Positions 22,102 through 33,727 of a DNA stretch of 64,000 bases are shown piece by piece. Position numbers and translations under genes: made by a program. The stretch is from an uncultured Pelagibacteraceae bacterium (GTDB lineage: Bacteria; Pseudomonadota; Alphaproteobacteria; Pelagibacterales; Pelagibacteraceae): the NCBI GenBank assembly GCA_902561585.1, contig CACEQK010000004.1:1-64000 (forward strand). Direction: 5' to 3'. Within the stretch, counting starts at the first letter, position 1; every line of letters begins with the position of its first letter. Below the pieces are notes generated by a model, which saw only the letters and a list, made by a program, of their open reading frames with translations, was not told where the DNA came from and ran no database searches.

Positions 22102-23283
22102 ATGAAAGTTTTTTTTTCTTCAATTTTAACGAGTTTACTTTTATTTTTTTTTATTGATTTTTTTCTTGGTAAAAACATATTAGAGTACTTGTATTCTTTT
22201 GACTCAATAGATAGCCCAATAGAAATTAAGAATAAAAGAATGGAGATTCAGAAAAATGAGAAAAGCTACAGAATAAAAAACTCACACTTTCATCATTCAT
22301 TAAAGCCAAATATTAAAATCAAATCTTTTTGGGGAAATATTAAATATAACACATGTACTGACTCCCAAGGGTTTAGAACTAATTGCATAAAAAAAAATAA
22401 AGATAATTCATTTCAAATAATTTTCATAGGCGATAGCTTCACTGAAGGTCTGGGTTTAGAATATGATGAAACATTTGTAGGATTGTTTGATAATTATTCA
22501 GATTCTTCAGTTTTAAATATGGCAGTAAGTTCATATAGTCCAATAATTTACTTACAAAAAATAAAATATTTTTTAAAAAAAGGATTAAAAATTGATTCGG
22601 TAATTGTTTTTTTAGATATAAGCGACATCGATGATGAAGCTCACTACTACGAGAAATGTAAAAATAATTCAAATGTTTGTGACCAAAAAGAAATTACAAG
22701 TTTAAAATCAAATATTTTAGAACCATCAAAGAATAAAAATGATTTAAATTTTCCTTTATTTAATTTTGTAAAACTAAAATTTAAAGAAATAAAAAGAATA
22801 ATAAAACCAAAAAATTATATTTATAGAAAAGATTTTAAAAGAAGTGAATGGACCTATAATAATTTTGGAGAATACGAAAAAGGATTAGAGAATTCCATAA
22901 AATATATGACTGAACTAAGTAAGATCTTAAACAAAAAAAATATACATCTTTCTTTAGCTGTATACCCTCATCCAGCTACTTTAATACATGATGTTAAAAA
23001 TTCCAAACACGTAAAAATATGGGAATCTTTTTGTAAAAATAAATGTTTAAATTTTATAAATCTATTTCCTATTTTTTTTGACGAAATAGAAGATAATAAT
23101 CAAATGGAAGTAATTAATAAATATTACATCAAAAATGACATTCATTTTAATCAGTTGGGAAATAAAAAAATTTTTGATTTTTTTAAAAATTATAAATTTG
23201 GTGCGCCGGATAGGAGTCGAACCCATAACCTCCGGAGCCGAAATCCGGCGCTCTATCCAGTTGAAGCTACCGGCGCAATATAA
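22102..23283 (+). CDS. SGNH-hydrolase-like, membrane-anchored protein; ORF runs antisense through tRNA-Arg to its stop
   Basis: N-terminal hydrophobic anchor, IIFIGDSFTEGLG block I, NDIHFNQLGNKKIF block V; C-terminal FGAPDRSRTHNLRSRNPALYPVEATGAI is antisense tRNA-Arg. Confidence 0.65.
   Translation: MKVFFSSILTSLLLFFFIDFFLGKNILEYLYSFDSIDSPIEIKNKRMEIQKNEKSYRIKNSHFHHSLKPNIKIKSFWGNIKYNTCTDSQGFRTNCIKKNKDNSFQIIFIGDSFTEGLGLEYDETFVGLFDNYSDSSVLNMAVSSYSPIIYLQKIKYFLKKGLKIDSVIVFLDISDIDDEAHYYEKCKNNSNVCDQKEITSLKSNILEPSKNKNDLNFPLFNFVKLKFKEIKRIIKPKNYIYRKDFKRSEWTYNNFGEYEKGLENSIKYMTELSKILNKKNIHLSLAVYPHPATLIHDVKNSKHVKIWESFCKNKCLNFINLFPIFFDEIEDNNQMEVINKYYIKNDIHFNQLGNKKIFDFFKNYKFGAPDRSRTHNLRSRNPALYPVEATGAI
23199..23276 (-). 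tRNA. tRNA-Arg (TCG), CCA encoded
   Basis: Reverse complement GCGCCGGTAGCTTCAACTGGATAGAGCGCCGGATTTCGGCTCCGGAGGTTATGGGTTCGACTCCTATCCGGCGCACCA. Confidence 0.95.
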
Positions 23284-23300
23284 TTAATTTAAATTAAATT

Positions 23301-24281
23301 ATGAATAATACAATCAAATTATCTGTTGATGAAAAAAATAATGGAAAAAGGTTAGATACTTTTTTAGCTGAAAACATAAATCAATTCACAAGATCATTTT
23401 TAAAAAAACTAATAGATAGTGGCCAAGTAAAAATAAATAGTAAAGTACTTTCATCCCCTTCAGCTAAAGTTAAATTTAGTGATCAAATTATAGTAAATAT
23501 TATAAAAAATTATGAGCAAAATATTATTCCAAAAAAAATAAATTTAAATATCCTTTATGAAGATAATGATATTTTAGTTATAAATAAGCCAAAAGGTATG
23601 GTAGTTCATCCTGGTGCTGGGAATTATGATAACACGTTAGTTAACGCTTTGTTATTTAAATATAAAAAAAAATTATCTAATATAAGTGGGCCTTTGAGAC
23701 CAGGTATTGTTCATAGAATTGATAAAGAGACAAGCGGATTACTTGTAATTGCAAAAAATAACTTAGCACACGCAAATTTAGGCGAACAATTTAGCAATCA
23801 CAATATTAAAAGAAGATATCTCTGTTTGGCCTGGGGAGTAATTAGACCTTTGAATGGAAAAATAATCACATTAATTTCAAGAGATAAAAAAAATCGTCAA
23901 TTAATGACTGTCAGTGAAATTAATGGAAAAAAAGCTGTTACAAATTACAAAACTATAAAAGTTTTTAATATTAAAGACATTCCAAAAATTAGTTTACTTG
24001 AATGTGAATTAGAAACAGGAAGAACACATCAAATAAGAGTGCATCTAAAATATAAAGGAACATCACTACTTGGTGATAAACAATATGGAAAAAAAAATAT
24101 TAAATTCAAAAAAATTGATAATGATTTTTTTGCTAAATTGAATAAATTATCTGGCCAGGCATTACATGCTAAAACTCTTGGTTTCGTCCACCCCAAAACA
24201 AATAAATGGATGTATTTTGACTCAGAGTTACCTGAGAGTTATAAAAAAATATTGAATTTGCTTGAAAATTTAAACGGTTGA
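23301..24281 (+). CDS. rluD: 23S rRNA pseudouridine synthase RluD-like
   Basis: S4 domain at N-terminus, GIVHRIDKETSGLLVIAKN, ETGRTHQIRVHL. Confidence 0.9.
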   Translation: MNNTIKLSVDEKNNGKRLDTFLAENINQFTRSFLKKLIDSGQVKINSKVLSSPSAKVKFSDQIIVNIIKNYEQNIIPKKINLNILYEDNDILVINKPKGMVVHPGAGNYDNTLVNALLFKYKKKLSNISGPLRPGIVHRIDKETSGLLVIAKNNLAHANLGEQFSNHNIKRRYLCLAWGVIRPLNGKIITLISRDKKNRQLMTVSEINGKKAVTNYKTIKVFNIKDIPKISLLECELETGRTHQIRVHLKYKGTSLLGDKQYGKKNIKFKKIDNDFFAKLNKLSGQALHAKTLGFVHPKTNKWMYFDSELPESYKKILNLLENLNG

Positions 24282-24311
24282 AATAAGTAATCTAATATAT
24301 AAATAAAAAGC

Positions 24312-25208
24312 ATGAGCCAAAAAAATCAAATAAGTAATTTACCTGTTCCTTCAGTTGGAGGTCTATCTGTTTATTTATCTCAAATTAAAAAATTCCCAAT
24401 GCTTGATGCTGAGGAAGAATACATGCTTGCTAAAAATTGGAGAGATAATGGAAATTTAAAATCTGCTCATAAATTAGTAACTAGCCATTTAAGATTAGTT
24501 GCTAAAATTGCAATGGGTTACAGAGGTTATGGATTGCCTGTTAATGAATTGATTTCAGAAGGTAACATAGGCCTGATGCAAGCAGTTAAAAAGTTTGATC
24601 CAGATAAAGGTTTTAGACTGGCAACATATGCTATGTGGTGGATTAAAGCTGCAATACAAGAATATGTGCTAAGGTCATGGAGTTTGGTTAAAATGGGAAC
24701 TACCACTGCTCAAAAAAAACTCTTTTTTAATTTAAAAAAACTTAAAAGCCAGATAGCTCCCAATCAAGATGGGGACTTAAAAGACGATCAAGTTAAAGAA
24801 ATTTCTAAAAGATTAGATGTTGAGTCTCATGAAGTTGTAAATATGAATAGAAGAATGATGGGCCAAGAGAAATCTCTAAATGATCCTATCAAAAGTGGGG
24901 AGACCGATGAGTGGCAAGATTGGTTGGTTGATGATAGCTTAGATCAGGAGCTTATTGTTTCACAAAAGCAGGAGTATGACGATAAAAAAGAATTATTGAA
25001 AAGCGCTATGAAAATTTTAAATGAGAGAGAAAAAGAAATAATTATAGCTAGACGACTTTCAGAAGAACCAGAAACACTTGAGGGCTTAAGTAAAAAATAT
25101 AAAATTAGTAGAGAGAGAATACGACAAATTGAGACTAAAGCTTTTGAAAAATTACAAAAATCTATGATAAACGCCAGTCAATCTAAGAATTTATTACCTG
25201 CAAATTAA
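24312..25208 (+). CDS. rpoH: RNA polymerase sigma factor RpoH
   Basis: [61 protein letters not shown] (RpoH box). Confidence 0.95.
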   Translation: MSQKNQISNLPVPSVGGLSVYLSQIKKFPMLDAEEEYMLAKNWRDNGNLKSAHKLVTSHLRLVAKIAMGYRGYGLPVNELISEGNIGLMQAVKKFDPDKGFRLATYAMWWIKAAIQEYVLRSWSLVKMGTTTAQKKLFFNLKKLKSQIAPNQDGDLKDDQVKEISKRLDVESHEVVNMNRRMMGQEKSLNDPIKSGETDEWQDWLVDDSLDQELIVSQKQEYDDKKELLKSAMKILNEREKEIIIARRLSEEPETLEGLSKKYKISRERIRQIETKAFEKLQKSMINASQSKNLLPAN

Positions 25209-26497
25209 TTATTAAAAGGATCTTCAACTAAAATAGTATCGTCACGCTCTGGGCTAGTTGATACGCTTGATATTTTCGCTCCAATAAAATCCTCTAAAGC
25301 ATGAATATATTTTTTTGCGTTATCTGGTAGATCTTTAAAATTTCTTATTCCTTGTGTTTTGCTCATCCATCCAGGAAATGTTTTATAAATTGGTTTGATA
25401 TTAAACTGATCCTCAGAAGCAGCAGGTAAATAATCTATCTTTTTTCCATTTAAATCATAACTGATACACATTTTGATTTCTTCAAGTTCATCTAATACAT
25501 CTAATTTGGTCAAAGCTATACCGTGTATTCCTGAAATTTTAATAGTTTGTCTCACTAAAACTCCATCAAACCAACCACATCTTCTTTTTCTAGCTGTAAC
25601 AGTTCCAAATTCTTTTCCTCTTATGCCTAAGCTTTCACCAATCTCATTATTCAATTCAGTAGGAAATGGTCCGCTGCCCACTCTAGTTGTGTAAGCTTTT
25701 GTGATACCTAAAACATAATTTATTTTATCAGGTCCAATACCTGATCCAGTTGCAGCCATTGCCGGTACAGTATTGGACGATGTTACAAATGGATAAGTTC
25801 CATGATCAACGTCTAAAAGAATTCCCTGAGCACCTTCAAATAATATTCTTTTTCTTGCATTACTAAATTGATCTAATTTTAACCAAACAGGTTGAGCAAA
25901 TTTTAATAATTCAGGTGCAATTTTTAATAATTCCTTTTTTAATGTACTTTTTTCAAAAACTTTTTTATTCAAACCCTTTCTAATAGCATTATGATGTTGA
26001 AGCACATTTTCTAACCTATTGTCTAAATTACTTTCAGATCTTAAATCCATTACTCGAATTGATCTTCTGCCAACTTTGTCTTCATAACACGGGCCAATTC
26101 CTCTTCTTGTAGTACCAATTTTTCCTTTTCCAGCAGCATCTTCTCTTATTTCGTCCATTTCTTGATGGAAAGGTAAAATTAAAGATGCTGCTTCAGAAAT
26201 CATAAAATTCTCTGGAGTTACATCAACACCTTGTTTTTTTATTTCATCAATCTCACTTAAAAGAGCCCATGGATCGATAACAACACCATTTCCAAGAATA
26301 GACATTTTACCTTTTCTCACAATGCCAGAGGGTAATAATCTTAGTTTAAAAACTTTTTTATCAATAACCAATGTATGGCCAGCATTATGACCACCTTGGA
26401 ATCGAACTACTACGTCAGCTTCACTTGAAAGCCAATCTACTATTTTTCCTTTTCCCTCATCTCCCCACTGCGAACCTACAACTGCAACATTTTTCAT
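25205..26497 (-). CDS. purA: Adenylosuccinate synthetase
   Basis: [31 protein letters not shown]. Confidence 0.97.
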   Translation of the reverse strand: MKNVAVVGSQWGDEGKGKIVDWLSSEADVVVRFQGGHNAGHTLVIDKKVFKLRLLPSGIVRKGKMSILGNGVVIDPWALLSEIDEIKKQGVDVTPENFMISEAASLILPFHQEMDEIREDAAGKGKIGTTRRGIGPCYEDKVGRRSIRVMDLRSESNLDNRLENVLQHHNAIRKGLNKKVFEKSTLKKELLKIAPELLKFAQPVWLKLDQFSNARKRILFEGAQGILLDVDHGTYPFVTSSNTVPAMAATGSGIGPDKINYVLGITKAYTTRVGSGPFPTELNNEIGESLGIRGKEFGTVTARKRRCGWFDGVLVRQTIKISGIHGIALTKLDVLDELEEIKMCISYDLNGKKIDYLPAASEDQFNIKPIYKTFPGWMSKTQGIRNFKDLPDNAKKYIHALEDFIGAKISSVSTSPERDDTILVEDPFNN

Positions 26498-27309
26498 TAT
26501 TTGAATTTTTTATTAAGAATAATAGAGTTTAAATGATTAATTGGACCGTTTCCTTTTCCTAGATTAGTATTAGTTTTGATTGCATCATTAACATATTTAA
26601 TTCCAAGCTCACAAGATTTAATCAAATCTTTTCCACATGATAGATGTGTTGTTATTGCTGAAGATAAAGTACAACCTGTCCCATGAGTATTTTTTGAATT
26701 ATATTTTTTACTTCTAAACTTTGTAACTGATTTTTTATTGATTAAAACATTAATCATTATTCTAGATTTTAAATGACCACCTTTAATAAGAACATTTTTA
26801 GCACCTGATTTAATTAACTTTTTTCCAGCATTTATCATATCTTTGGAAGATCTAATTTTTATTCCTGATAATATTTCTGCTTCTGGTATATTTGGTGTGA
26901 TTAATAAAACCTTTTTCATTAACAAATTTTTAATAAATGAAATAGCAGCAGTATTAATAAGTTTTGCACCGCCTTTAGCAACCATTACCGGGTCTAATAT
27001 AATTTTTTTTATTTTTATTTTATTTAGGGATTTATTAACTGCTAATATTACTTGTTTTGTATGTAACATACCTATCTTTATAGCTTGGGGACGAATATCT
27101 TTAGCAGAATATTCAATTTGATTTGAAATCTCTTTTGGATTGATGGGAATAATAGATTTAACCCCAGTAGTGTTCTGAGCAGTAACAGCAGTAATGGCTG
27201 TCATTGCATAACTGCCTAAAGAAGTTACAGTTTTAATATCAGCTTGAATACCTGCGCCTCCAGAAGAGTCAGATCCAGCTATTATAAGAACTTTAGATTT
27301 TAAACGCAT
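26497..27309 (-). CDS. thiD: Hydroxymethylpyrimidine/phosphomethylpyrimidine kinase
   Basis: [40 protein letters not shown]. Confidence 0.95.
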   Translation of the reverse strand: MRLKSKVLIIAGSDSSGGAGIQADIKTVTSLGSYAMTAITAVTAQNTTGVKSIIPINPKEISNQIEYSAKDIRPQAIKIGMLHTKQVILAVNKSLNKIKIKKIILDPVMVAKGGAKLINTAAISFIKNLLMKKVLLITPNIPEAEILSGIKIRSSKDMINAGKKLIKSGAKNVLIKGGHLKSRIMINVLINKKSVTKFRSKKYNSKNTHGTGCTLSSAITTHLSCGKDLIKSCELGIKYVNDAIKTNTNLGKGNGPINHLNSIILNKKFK

Positions 27310-27312
27310 TTT

Positions 27313-28644
27313 TTAATTTATAGATCTTCTCACTATTTTAATGCATCTTTTAAGTAAAATAGGATTGATAGATTCGCACATAATTCTAATTTTTGGTTCT
27401 GTACCCGAAGGCCTTACAAGCAACCTACCCTGATCTTTTATAATGTGATTTGCAAGTCTAATTGCTTTTTTACACTTTGGCGTATTAATAATTTCTTTAT
27501 TTTTTACCTTTATGTTAATTAGTTTTTGAGGCACCGACTGATAGACTTTGAATAACTCACTCGCTACTTTTCTTTTTCTCAAAGCAAATAAACATTCTAA
27601 CGCTACCAATAGACCATCACCTGTTGTAGCAAATTTACCTAAAATTATATGTCCTGATTGCTCTCCACCTAAATTATAGTTATTTTTCTTCATTAATTCT
27701 TTAACGTAACGATCGCCAACTTTTGATCTTTTAAAATTAATTTTTTCTTTTAAAAAAAATTTTTCTAAACCATAATTAGACATCAAAGTTCCAATAACTC
27801 CACCTTTCAGGATTTTTTTTCTTTTCCACCTCTTGGCAATCATAGCAATAATTTGATCTCCATCAATTAATTGGGATTTTTCATCACACATTATTACTCT
27901 ATCGGCATCACCATCTAAAGATATGCCAATATCAGCTTTAAATTTTTTTACATATTTTTTTAAGAGCTCAGGATATGTTGATCCACATTTTAGATTTATA
28001 TTTAAGCCATTTGGTTTAGTCCCAATTGAAAATACTTTCGCACCTAAGTCCGATAGAATTTTTGGAGCAGATTTATATCCTGCGCCATTAGCGCAATCTA
28101 AAACTATTTTCATCCCTTTGAGGCTGAAATTACTAGGAAAATTATTCTTTAAAATTTCAATATATCTATCATTTCCATCTTCTAATCGCTTAACTCTTCC
28201 TAAAAAATCTGGTTTTGATAATTGATTAATGGTTTTTTTGTCAATTAGGCTCTCAATTTTTTTTTCAATTTTATCTGATAGTTTCATTCCATCTGGTCCA
28301 AATAATTTTAGCCCATTATCATGAAAAGGATTGTGAGATGCTGTTATCATTATTCCAAGATTTGCTTTCATTTTTTTTGTCAACATTGCTAATCCATTTG
28401 TAGGTAGAGGCCCTAATGTAAAGATATGCATTCCTGCTGAGGCCAATCCTGATACGAGAGCTGGTTCTAAAGTATACCCTGATAGTCTTGTATCTTTAGC
28501 AATAATAGCTACCTGCTTTTTTTTCTTTAAATTTTTAAAATAAGTGCCAGCTGCTAAGCCAAATTTAAAAAATTTTTCACCATTAATATTGCCTAAATTT
28601 ACTGTGCCTCTTATACCATCTGTTCCAAAATACTTTTTTTTCAT
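27313..28644 (-). CDS. glmM: Phosphoglucosamine mutase
   Basis: YFGTDGIRG, ITASHNPFHDNGLKLF, SLDGDADR, VRPSGTEPKIRIM. Confidence 0.96.
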   Translation of the reverse strand: MKKKYFGTDGIRGTVNLGNINGEKFFKFGLAAGTYFKNLKKKKQVAIIAKDTRLSGYTLEPALVSGLASAGMHIFTLGPLPTNGLAMLTKKMKANLGIMITASHNPFHDNGLKLFGPDGMKLSDKIEKKIESLIDKKTINQLSKPDFLGRVKRLEDGNDRYIEILKNNFPSNFSLKGMKIVLDCANGAGYKSAPKILSDLGAKVFSIGTKPNGLNINLKCGSTYPELLKKYVKKFKADIGISLDGDADRVIMCDEKSQLIDGDQIIAMIAKRWKRKKILKGGVIGTLMSNYGLEKFFLKEKINFKRSKVGDRYVKELMKKNNYNLGGEQSGHIILGKFATTGDGLLVALECLFALRKRKVASELFKVYQSVPQKLINIKVKNKEIINTPKCKKAIRLANHIIKDQGRLLVRPSGTEPKIRIMCESINPILLKRCIKIVRRSIN

Positions 28645-29699
28645 TTATTTAATAATTTTTCAAATACTAAGATACCTTGTTTTACCTCTTCAACATTATG
28701 AACTCTAAATATTTTTACTCCTTGTGAAAGTGAATACATTATTGAAGATAAGGTTCCGCCAATTCTTTCTTTAGTATCATATTTTCCAGAAATTTGATTA
28801 ATAAATCTTTTCCTAGACGTGCCAATTAGTATAGGAAATCCTAAAGAATGAAATATTGAAATTTTATTTAATATCATCAAATTATGTTTCAACTTTTTTC
28901 CAAAACCAATACCCGGGTCTAAAATTAACTTCTTTTTATATTTGTCATTTTTAAAATTTGAAATTTCTTTTTCAAAAAAATCATAAATATCTAATAAGAC
29001 ATGATTATATTTAGGGTTTATTTGCATTGTTTGTGGTGTTCCTTGCATATGATGAATAATTTTCCAAATATTTTTATTTCTTACAGATTTATGAGAATTT
29101 TGATCAAATTTAAAACATGAAACATCATTTACAATGTCTACTTTTAATTTTACAGCATAATCAATAACCTGGCTTTTCCTCGTATCTATTGATAACAATG
29201 TTTTGGAAAAACTCTTTTTAAATTTTTTAATTACACTTTTTATTCTATTAAGTTCATATTTTGGTTTAATAACTTTAGAACCAGGTCTAGTAGACTCACC
29301 TCCTATATCAATTATATCTGCACCAGATTTGATAAGATTTTTAATTCTTTGATTAGCTTTTTTGAAGGTATTATACTTTCCGCCATCGGAAAAACTATCT
29401 GGTGTCATGTTTATTACGCCCATAATTGCATGGGATTTTTTTTCTAAAAAATCTCTTTTACTTGTTATTTTTTTTAGATCTTGGATTACCTTTTCTTTTA
29501 TTTTTTTTGGTAATATCTTTATATTTTTTAAATCTACGATTTTATTTTTTACTATTTTTTTGCTTCTAGAAAAAAGCTCAATTTGATTGAAAGATATTGA
29601 GCTATCATTACAAAGAGGGAGTGTAAGTTTTTTTTTAACTAATTGTTTTGAATGTTGACCATAAAAAAAATTACACGCACGAGTGTAATATTTGGTCAT
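28641..29699 (-). CDS. folP: Dihydropteroate synthase
   Basis: MGVINMTPDSFSDGG, DIIDIGGESTRPGS, LILDPGIGFGK. Confidence 0.95.
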   Translation of the reverse strand: MTKYYTRACNFFYGQHSKQLVKKKLTLPLCNDSSISFNQIELFSRSKKIVKNKIVDLKNIKILPKKIKEKVIQDLKKITSKRDFLEKKSHAIMGVINMTPDSFSDGGKYNTFKKANQRIKNLIKSGADIIDIGGESTRPGSKVIKPKYELNRIKSVIKKFKKSFSKTLLSIDTRKSQVIDYAVKLKVDIVNDVSCFKFDQNSHKSVRNKNIWKIIHHMQGTPQTMQINPKYNHVLLDIYDFFEKEISNFKNDKYKKKLILDPGIGFGKKLKHNLMILNKISIFHSLGFPILIGTSRKRFINQISGKYDTKERIGGTLSSIMYSLSQGVKIFRVHNVEEVKQGILVFEKLLNK

Positions 29700-29703
29700 T
29701 AAC

Positions 29704-31599
29704 TTATAAAGCTGGCTTTGGTTTTAATCCTAGAGAGCCGAGAGCTGATGAAGTTTTGCCATCATCTTCATCCTCATCTTTAAAAGATCTAGTTGGCTTG
29801 ATGTTTTTTAAAATTAAATCCCTAATTTCATCACCTGATAGTGTTTCGTAAATTAAAAGAGCTTTAGCTAATTTGTGTAAGTCATCTATTTTTTCAGTTA
29901 AAACTTTTCTAGCTCTTTCATATCCTTTGTCTACAATTTTCTTAACCTCTGCATCTACTTTTTTTGCTGTTTCCTCAGACATATTTTGTTGTTTTGTAAC
30001 TGATCTTCCCAAAAATACCTCTTCCTCATTTTCTCCGTATGCTATAGTTCCAAGTTCAGCACTCATTCCATATTTAGTAACCATATTTTTAGCCATTTTA
30101 GTAACCATATCTATATCGGATGAAGCACCAGATGTAACTTTATCATGACCAAAAATAATCTCTTCAGCTATTCTGCCTCCCATTGCAACAGCTATATCGG
30201 AGTGCATTTTCTCTCTTGTTACTGAAAGTTGATCTCTTTCTGGTAATCTCATAACCATTCCTAGCGCTCTTCCTCTTGGAATTATAGTTGCTTTATGTAT
30301 TGGGTCAGAAGCTTTCTCATTAAGTGCTACAATAGCGTGACCACCTTCGTGGTATGCAGTAAGTTTCTTTTCATCTTCTGACATAACCATTGATCTTCTT
30401 TCAGCGCCCATCATTACTTTATCTTTTGCTTCTTCTATGTCTGACATAGTTACAACTCTTTTATTTTTTCTGGCAGCAAGCAAAGCAGATTCATTAATTA
30501 AATTCGCAAGATCTGCTCCTGAAAAACCTGGTGTACCTCTTGCAATTGTTCTTAATTTTACATCTGGTCCAGTGCTTATTTTTCTAACATGTACTTTTAA
30601 AATTGCTTCTCTTCCAATTATATCTGGATTTCCTACAACAACTTGTCTGTCAAATCTTCCGGGTCTTAATAAAGCAGGATCTAAAACATCTGGTCTGTTA
30701 GTTGCAGCAATCAGAATAATACCTTCGTTGGTATCAAAACCATCCATCTCAACTAGTAATTGGTTAAGAGTTTGTTCTCTCTCATCATTTCCACCACCTA
30801 AACCTGCACCTCTACTTCTTCCAACAGCATCGATTTCATCTATAAAAATAATACATGGTGAATGTTTTTTTCCTTGCTCAAACATATCTCTTACTCTAGA
30901 TGCTCCAACTCCTACAAACATTTCAACAAAATCTGAACCTGAAATTGAAAAGAATGGAACGTTCGCTTCCCCTGCAATTGCTTTAGCTAATAAAGTTTTT
31001 CCAGTACCTGGAGGACCAATTAAAAGAGCACCTTTTGGTATCTTTCCTCCTAGACGACTAAATTTTCTCGGGTCTTTTAAAAATTCAACTATCTCTTCTA
31101 CTTCTTCTTTGGCTTCCTCAACACCTGCAACATCATTAAATGTAACTTTACCTTGTGCTTCATTTAGAAGTTTTGCTTTTGATCTTCCAAACCCCATTGC
31201 TCCACCTTTACCGCCTTGCATTTGACGCATAAAAAATATCCAAACACCAATAAGCAGAAGCATTGGAAACCATGATAACAATATTCCGAGAAGTGAAGGC
31301 ATTTTATCTTCTTGCGGTGCAGCTACTATACTCACACCTTTAGAAGAAAGTTTGTCTACTAATTCTGGGTAATTTGGAGAGTAAGTTTTAAAGGTTTTGC
31401 CGTCAGCTAAAACTCCAGAAATATTATTTCCTTGTATTTGAACCTCAACAACTCTACCAGCCTCAACTTCATTTAAAAAATTAGAGAAAGCCAAAGAGTT
31501 TCTTTCTGAATTCATCTTATTTGGATCTTGAAACATATTGAATAGCCCTACCGAAAGTAGAACAATTATGACCCACATTATTAAATTTTTGACGTTCAT
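29704..31599 (-). CDS. ftsH: ATP-dependent zinc metalloprotease FtsH (ORF extends to 31647; start proposed at MNVKNL)
   Basis: [16 protein letters not shown] region, HEGGHA zinc motif. Confidence 0.96.
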   Translation of the reverse strand: MNVKNLIMWVIIVLLSVGLFNMFQDPNKMNSERNSLAFSNFLNEVEAGRVVEVQIQGNNISGVLADGKTFKTYSPNYPELVDKLSSKGVSIVAAPQEDKMPSLLGILLSWFPMLLLIGVWIFFMRQMQGGKGGAMGFGRSKAKLLNEAQGKVTFNDVAGVEEAKEEVEEIVEFLKDPRKFSRLGGKIPKGALLIGPPGTGKTLLAKAIAGEANVPFFSISGSDFVEMFVGVGASRVRDMFEQGKKHSPCIIFIDEIDAVGRSRGAGLGGGNDEREQTLNQLLVEMDGFDTNEGIILIAATNRPDVLDPALLRPGRFDRQVVVGNPDIIGREAILKVHVRKISTGPDVKLRTIARGTPGFSGADLANLINESALLAARKNKRVVTMSDIEEAKDKVMMGAERRSMVMSEDEKKLTAYHEGGHAIVALNEKASDPIHKATIIPRGRALGMVMRLPERDQLSVTREKMHSDIAVAMGGRIAEEIIFGHDKVTSGASSDIDMVTKMAKNMVTKYGMSAELGTIAYGENEEEVFLGRSVTKQQNMSEETAKKVDAEVKKIVDKGYERARKVLTEKIDDLHKLAKALLIYETLSGDEIRDLILKNIKPTRSFKDEDEDDGKTSSALGSLGLKPKPAL

Positions 31600-31693
31600 A
31601 TTTCTTAGATAATCATTTATTTGTTTTAAACAAGTATACTTTAACATTTAATAAGTTGTAAATAAGACAAAATGCAACAAATAATCCTTGGAA

Positions 31694-32713
31694 TTAAAGC
31701 TTTTCATTTTTTAGACACAAATTGATACCCTTCTTAAAGAAAATACACCCTCCGAGAGTAGATTTTTTGAAACCCATTTTATCAATATTTCTAATTAAGT
31801 TAGTAACCTTTTTTGCTCTAGGATCGTAATAGTTTTTTTTAAGTTTTTTGATCGATGCATTAATAATAGCCATTTTGATCTCATTATTATGATTTTTAAA
31901 TTTTTTAAAATTGATCAATATTTCATTATCTTTTTTTTTAATAATTTTACTAAATTCTTTTTTTAAGAAATCATCAAGTGAGTCTCTGCTTTCAGACAAA
32001 TTGCGGATTGATTTGAAAATCTGTTCGTATTCAACACCACTTTTTTCTAATGGTTTTTTTAGGCTTCTAACTTTTGTTCTCAAATATTTTAAATTTTTAT
32101 TAGACGGATCTTTAATAAAATTTCCAAAGGTTTTTTTAGAAATCTTTATTAAAAATTCTTTCTTAGTGTCCAATAAAGGTCGGTATAAATTAATTTTGCT
32201 ATTAATTTTACTTTTAGGTCTCATAGCAGATAATCCTCTCAATCCACTACCTCTCGAAAGTCTAATTAAAAAGGTCTCAACTTGATCCTCTAAATTATGC
32301 GCTGTTATCAATGATCTGATATCGTTTTTTAGACAAAAATTTGAAAGAAGTTCATATCTTATATTTCTGGCTTCACCTTGTATATTTTTTTTAACTTTTT
32401 TTTTGTTGGAAATAATTTTTAAGTTAATTTGTTTTTTTTTAAGCAAATTTTTAACTTTTTTTGCTTCCTGTAATGAATTTTTTCTTATGTTGTGATTTAT
32501 CAAAACATAATGAAATTTTGATTTATGACAATATGTATATGCTTTCGCCAAGGCTGCTAAAGCTAAACTGTCTGGGCCGCCAGATACTGCAACAACAAAT
32601 TTTTTCTGATTAGTTAAATTTAACTTAATTTTAAAATTAGAAAATATTTTTGATAAATCTTTAAATTCTTTAAACGCGTTCTTAAGATTTACATTTGAAT
32701 TTTTTTTGCTCAT
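31694..32713 (-). CDS. tilS: tRNA(Ile)-lysidine synthase
   Basis: VAVSGGPDSLALAALA PP-loop, AHNLEDQVETFLIRLSRGSGLRGL. Confidence 0.92.
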   Translation of the reverse strand: MSKKNSNVNLKNAFKEFKDLSKIFSNFKIKLNLTNQKKFVVAVSGGPDSLALAALAKAYTYCHKSKFHYVLINHNIRKNSLQEAKKVKNLLKKKQINLKIISNKKKVKKNIQGEARNIRYELLSNFCLKNDIRSLITAHNLEDQVETFLIRLSRGSGLRGLSAMRPKSKINSKINLYRPLLDTKKEFLIKISKKTFGNFIKDPSNKNLKYLRTKVRSLKKPLEKSGVEYEQIFKSIRNLSESRDSLDDFLKKEFSKIIKKKDNEILINFKKFKNHNNEIKMAIINASIKKLKKNYYDPRAKKVTNLIRNIDKMGFKKSTLGGCIFFKKGINLCLKNEKL

Positions 32714-33674
32714 ACTGAGCTTTTTGTAACACAGACTTGCTAGCTTTTGGGTATTCTTTTTTTAATCCTGAAATCATTTTACAACCTTGATCTTTTTCTC
32801 CAAGTTCAACCATAGTAATTCCAAGTTTTAAGAGATTATCAGGAGCTTTTTTACTTTTGGGATAATTTTGATATCCATCTAAATAAGCAGTAGCAGCATC
32901 TGAATATAATTGTCTTATTCTAAAAGTTTCACCATACCAATACTGAGCGCTTCCTGCTAAATCATGATCTTTATTTTTATCTATAAATTCTTTTAAAGCA
33001 AATTCTGCTGTTTCATAATCTCCTACTTTCATAAAACTTAAAGCGAACTCATATTGTTCTCCTGGTGATTTATCAGGAAGTAAAGACTCTCTCTCTTGAG
33101 GTTCTTGAGTGATAACTGTTTGAGCGCTCTCAACAGAGTTAATTGATTGCTCTTTCGGTAAGTTTGTTGTTTGATAAGCAGGCGCTGCTCCGAAATCTTG
33201 AGGCTTACTCGATCCTGGAAGTGAAACTTGTTTTTCTTGAGATGAAGAAACTACTCCGTTTTCTAAATCTGAAAATCGTAATTGTGTATCTGATTGAATT
33301 TTTGTGACTCGAGTAGATAATTTATCTAATTTAAAATTTACTTCCTCAAATTTGTTGGTTAATTCTCTAAACTGATTTTCTATCTCGTTTAATTTTAACA
33401 AATGTTTTGTCATTATATCTTCATTTAAACCATCAGATTTAATAGAGGTTAAAACTGAAGATGAAGTAACGTCAGATTTTTGGTAAACTGCTTTTTCTAA
33501 AGTTTTTAAGTCTTTAGTTATAACTTGTATTTGATCAGATATTGATTGTAGATATATCTCCTCTTGTTCGGCATTAACAGAACTTACAAAAAACATAGTT
33601 ATTAATAATACGGAGGTGTATTTATAATCTTTTAGTCTTATCATGATTCTTTTTTTAAATTGATAAAATGGCAA
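32682..33674 (-). CDS. cpoB: Tol-Pal associated TPR/coiled-coil protein (YbgF/CpoB)
   Basis: Signal peptide, coiled coil, C-terminal TPR; downstream of pal. Confidence 0.85.
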   Translation of the reverse strand: MPFYQFKKRIMIRLKDYKYTSVLLITMFFVSSVNAEQEEIYLQSISDQIQVITKDLKTLEKAVYQKSDVTSSSVLTSIKSDGLNEDIMTKHLLKLNEIENQFRELTNKFEEVNFKLDKLSTRVTKIQSDTQLRFSDLENGVVSSSQEKQVSLPGSSKPQDFGAAPAYQTTNLPKEQSINSVESAQTVITQEPQERESLLPDKSPGEQYEFALSFMKVGDYETAEFALKEFIDKNKDHDLAGSAQYWYGETFRIRQLYSDAATAYLDGYQNYPKSKKAPDNLLKLGITMVELGEKDQGCKMISGLKKEYPKASKSVLQKAQYEQKKFKCKS

Positions 33675-33710
33675 AAAAAAGACCCTTCAATATCTCTATT
33701 AAAGGGTCTT
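33673..33710 (-). terminator. Rho-independent terminator/attenuator downstream of pal
   Basis: Minus strand AAGACCCTT-TAATAGAGATATTG-AAGGGTCTT followed by T run. Confidence 0.8.
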
Positions 33711-33727
33711 AAAATTTTGTAAAAAAA

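Noticed and set aside
26497-27330. TPP riboswitch upstream of thiD or thiE
   Set aside because: Upstream spacers are 0-10 nt and lie inside neighbouring genes; no THI-box core seen
30437-31225. 262-aa ORF antisense to ftsH
   Set aside because: Lies wholly opposite a strongly conserved ftsH; no recognisable domain; composition typical of antisense shadow ORFs
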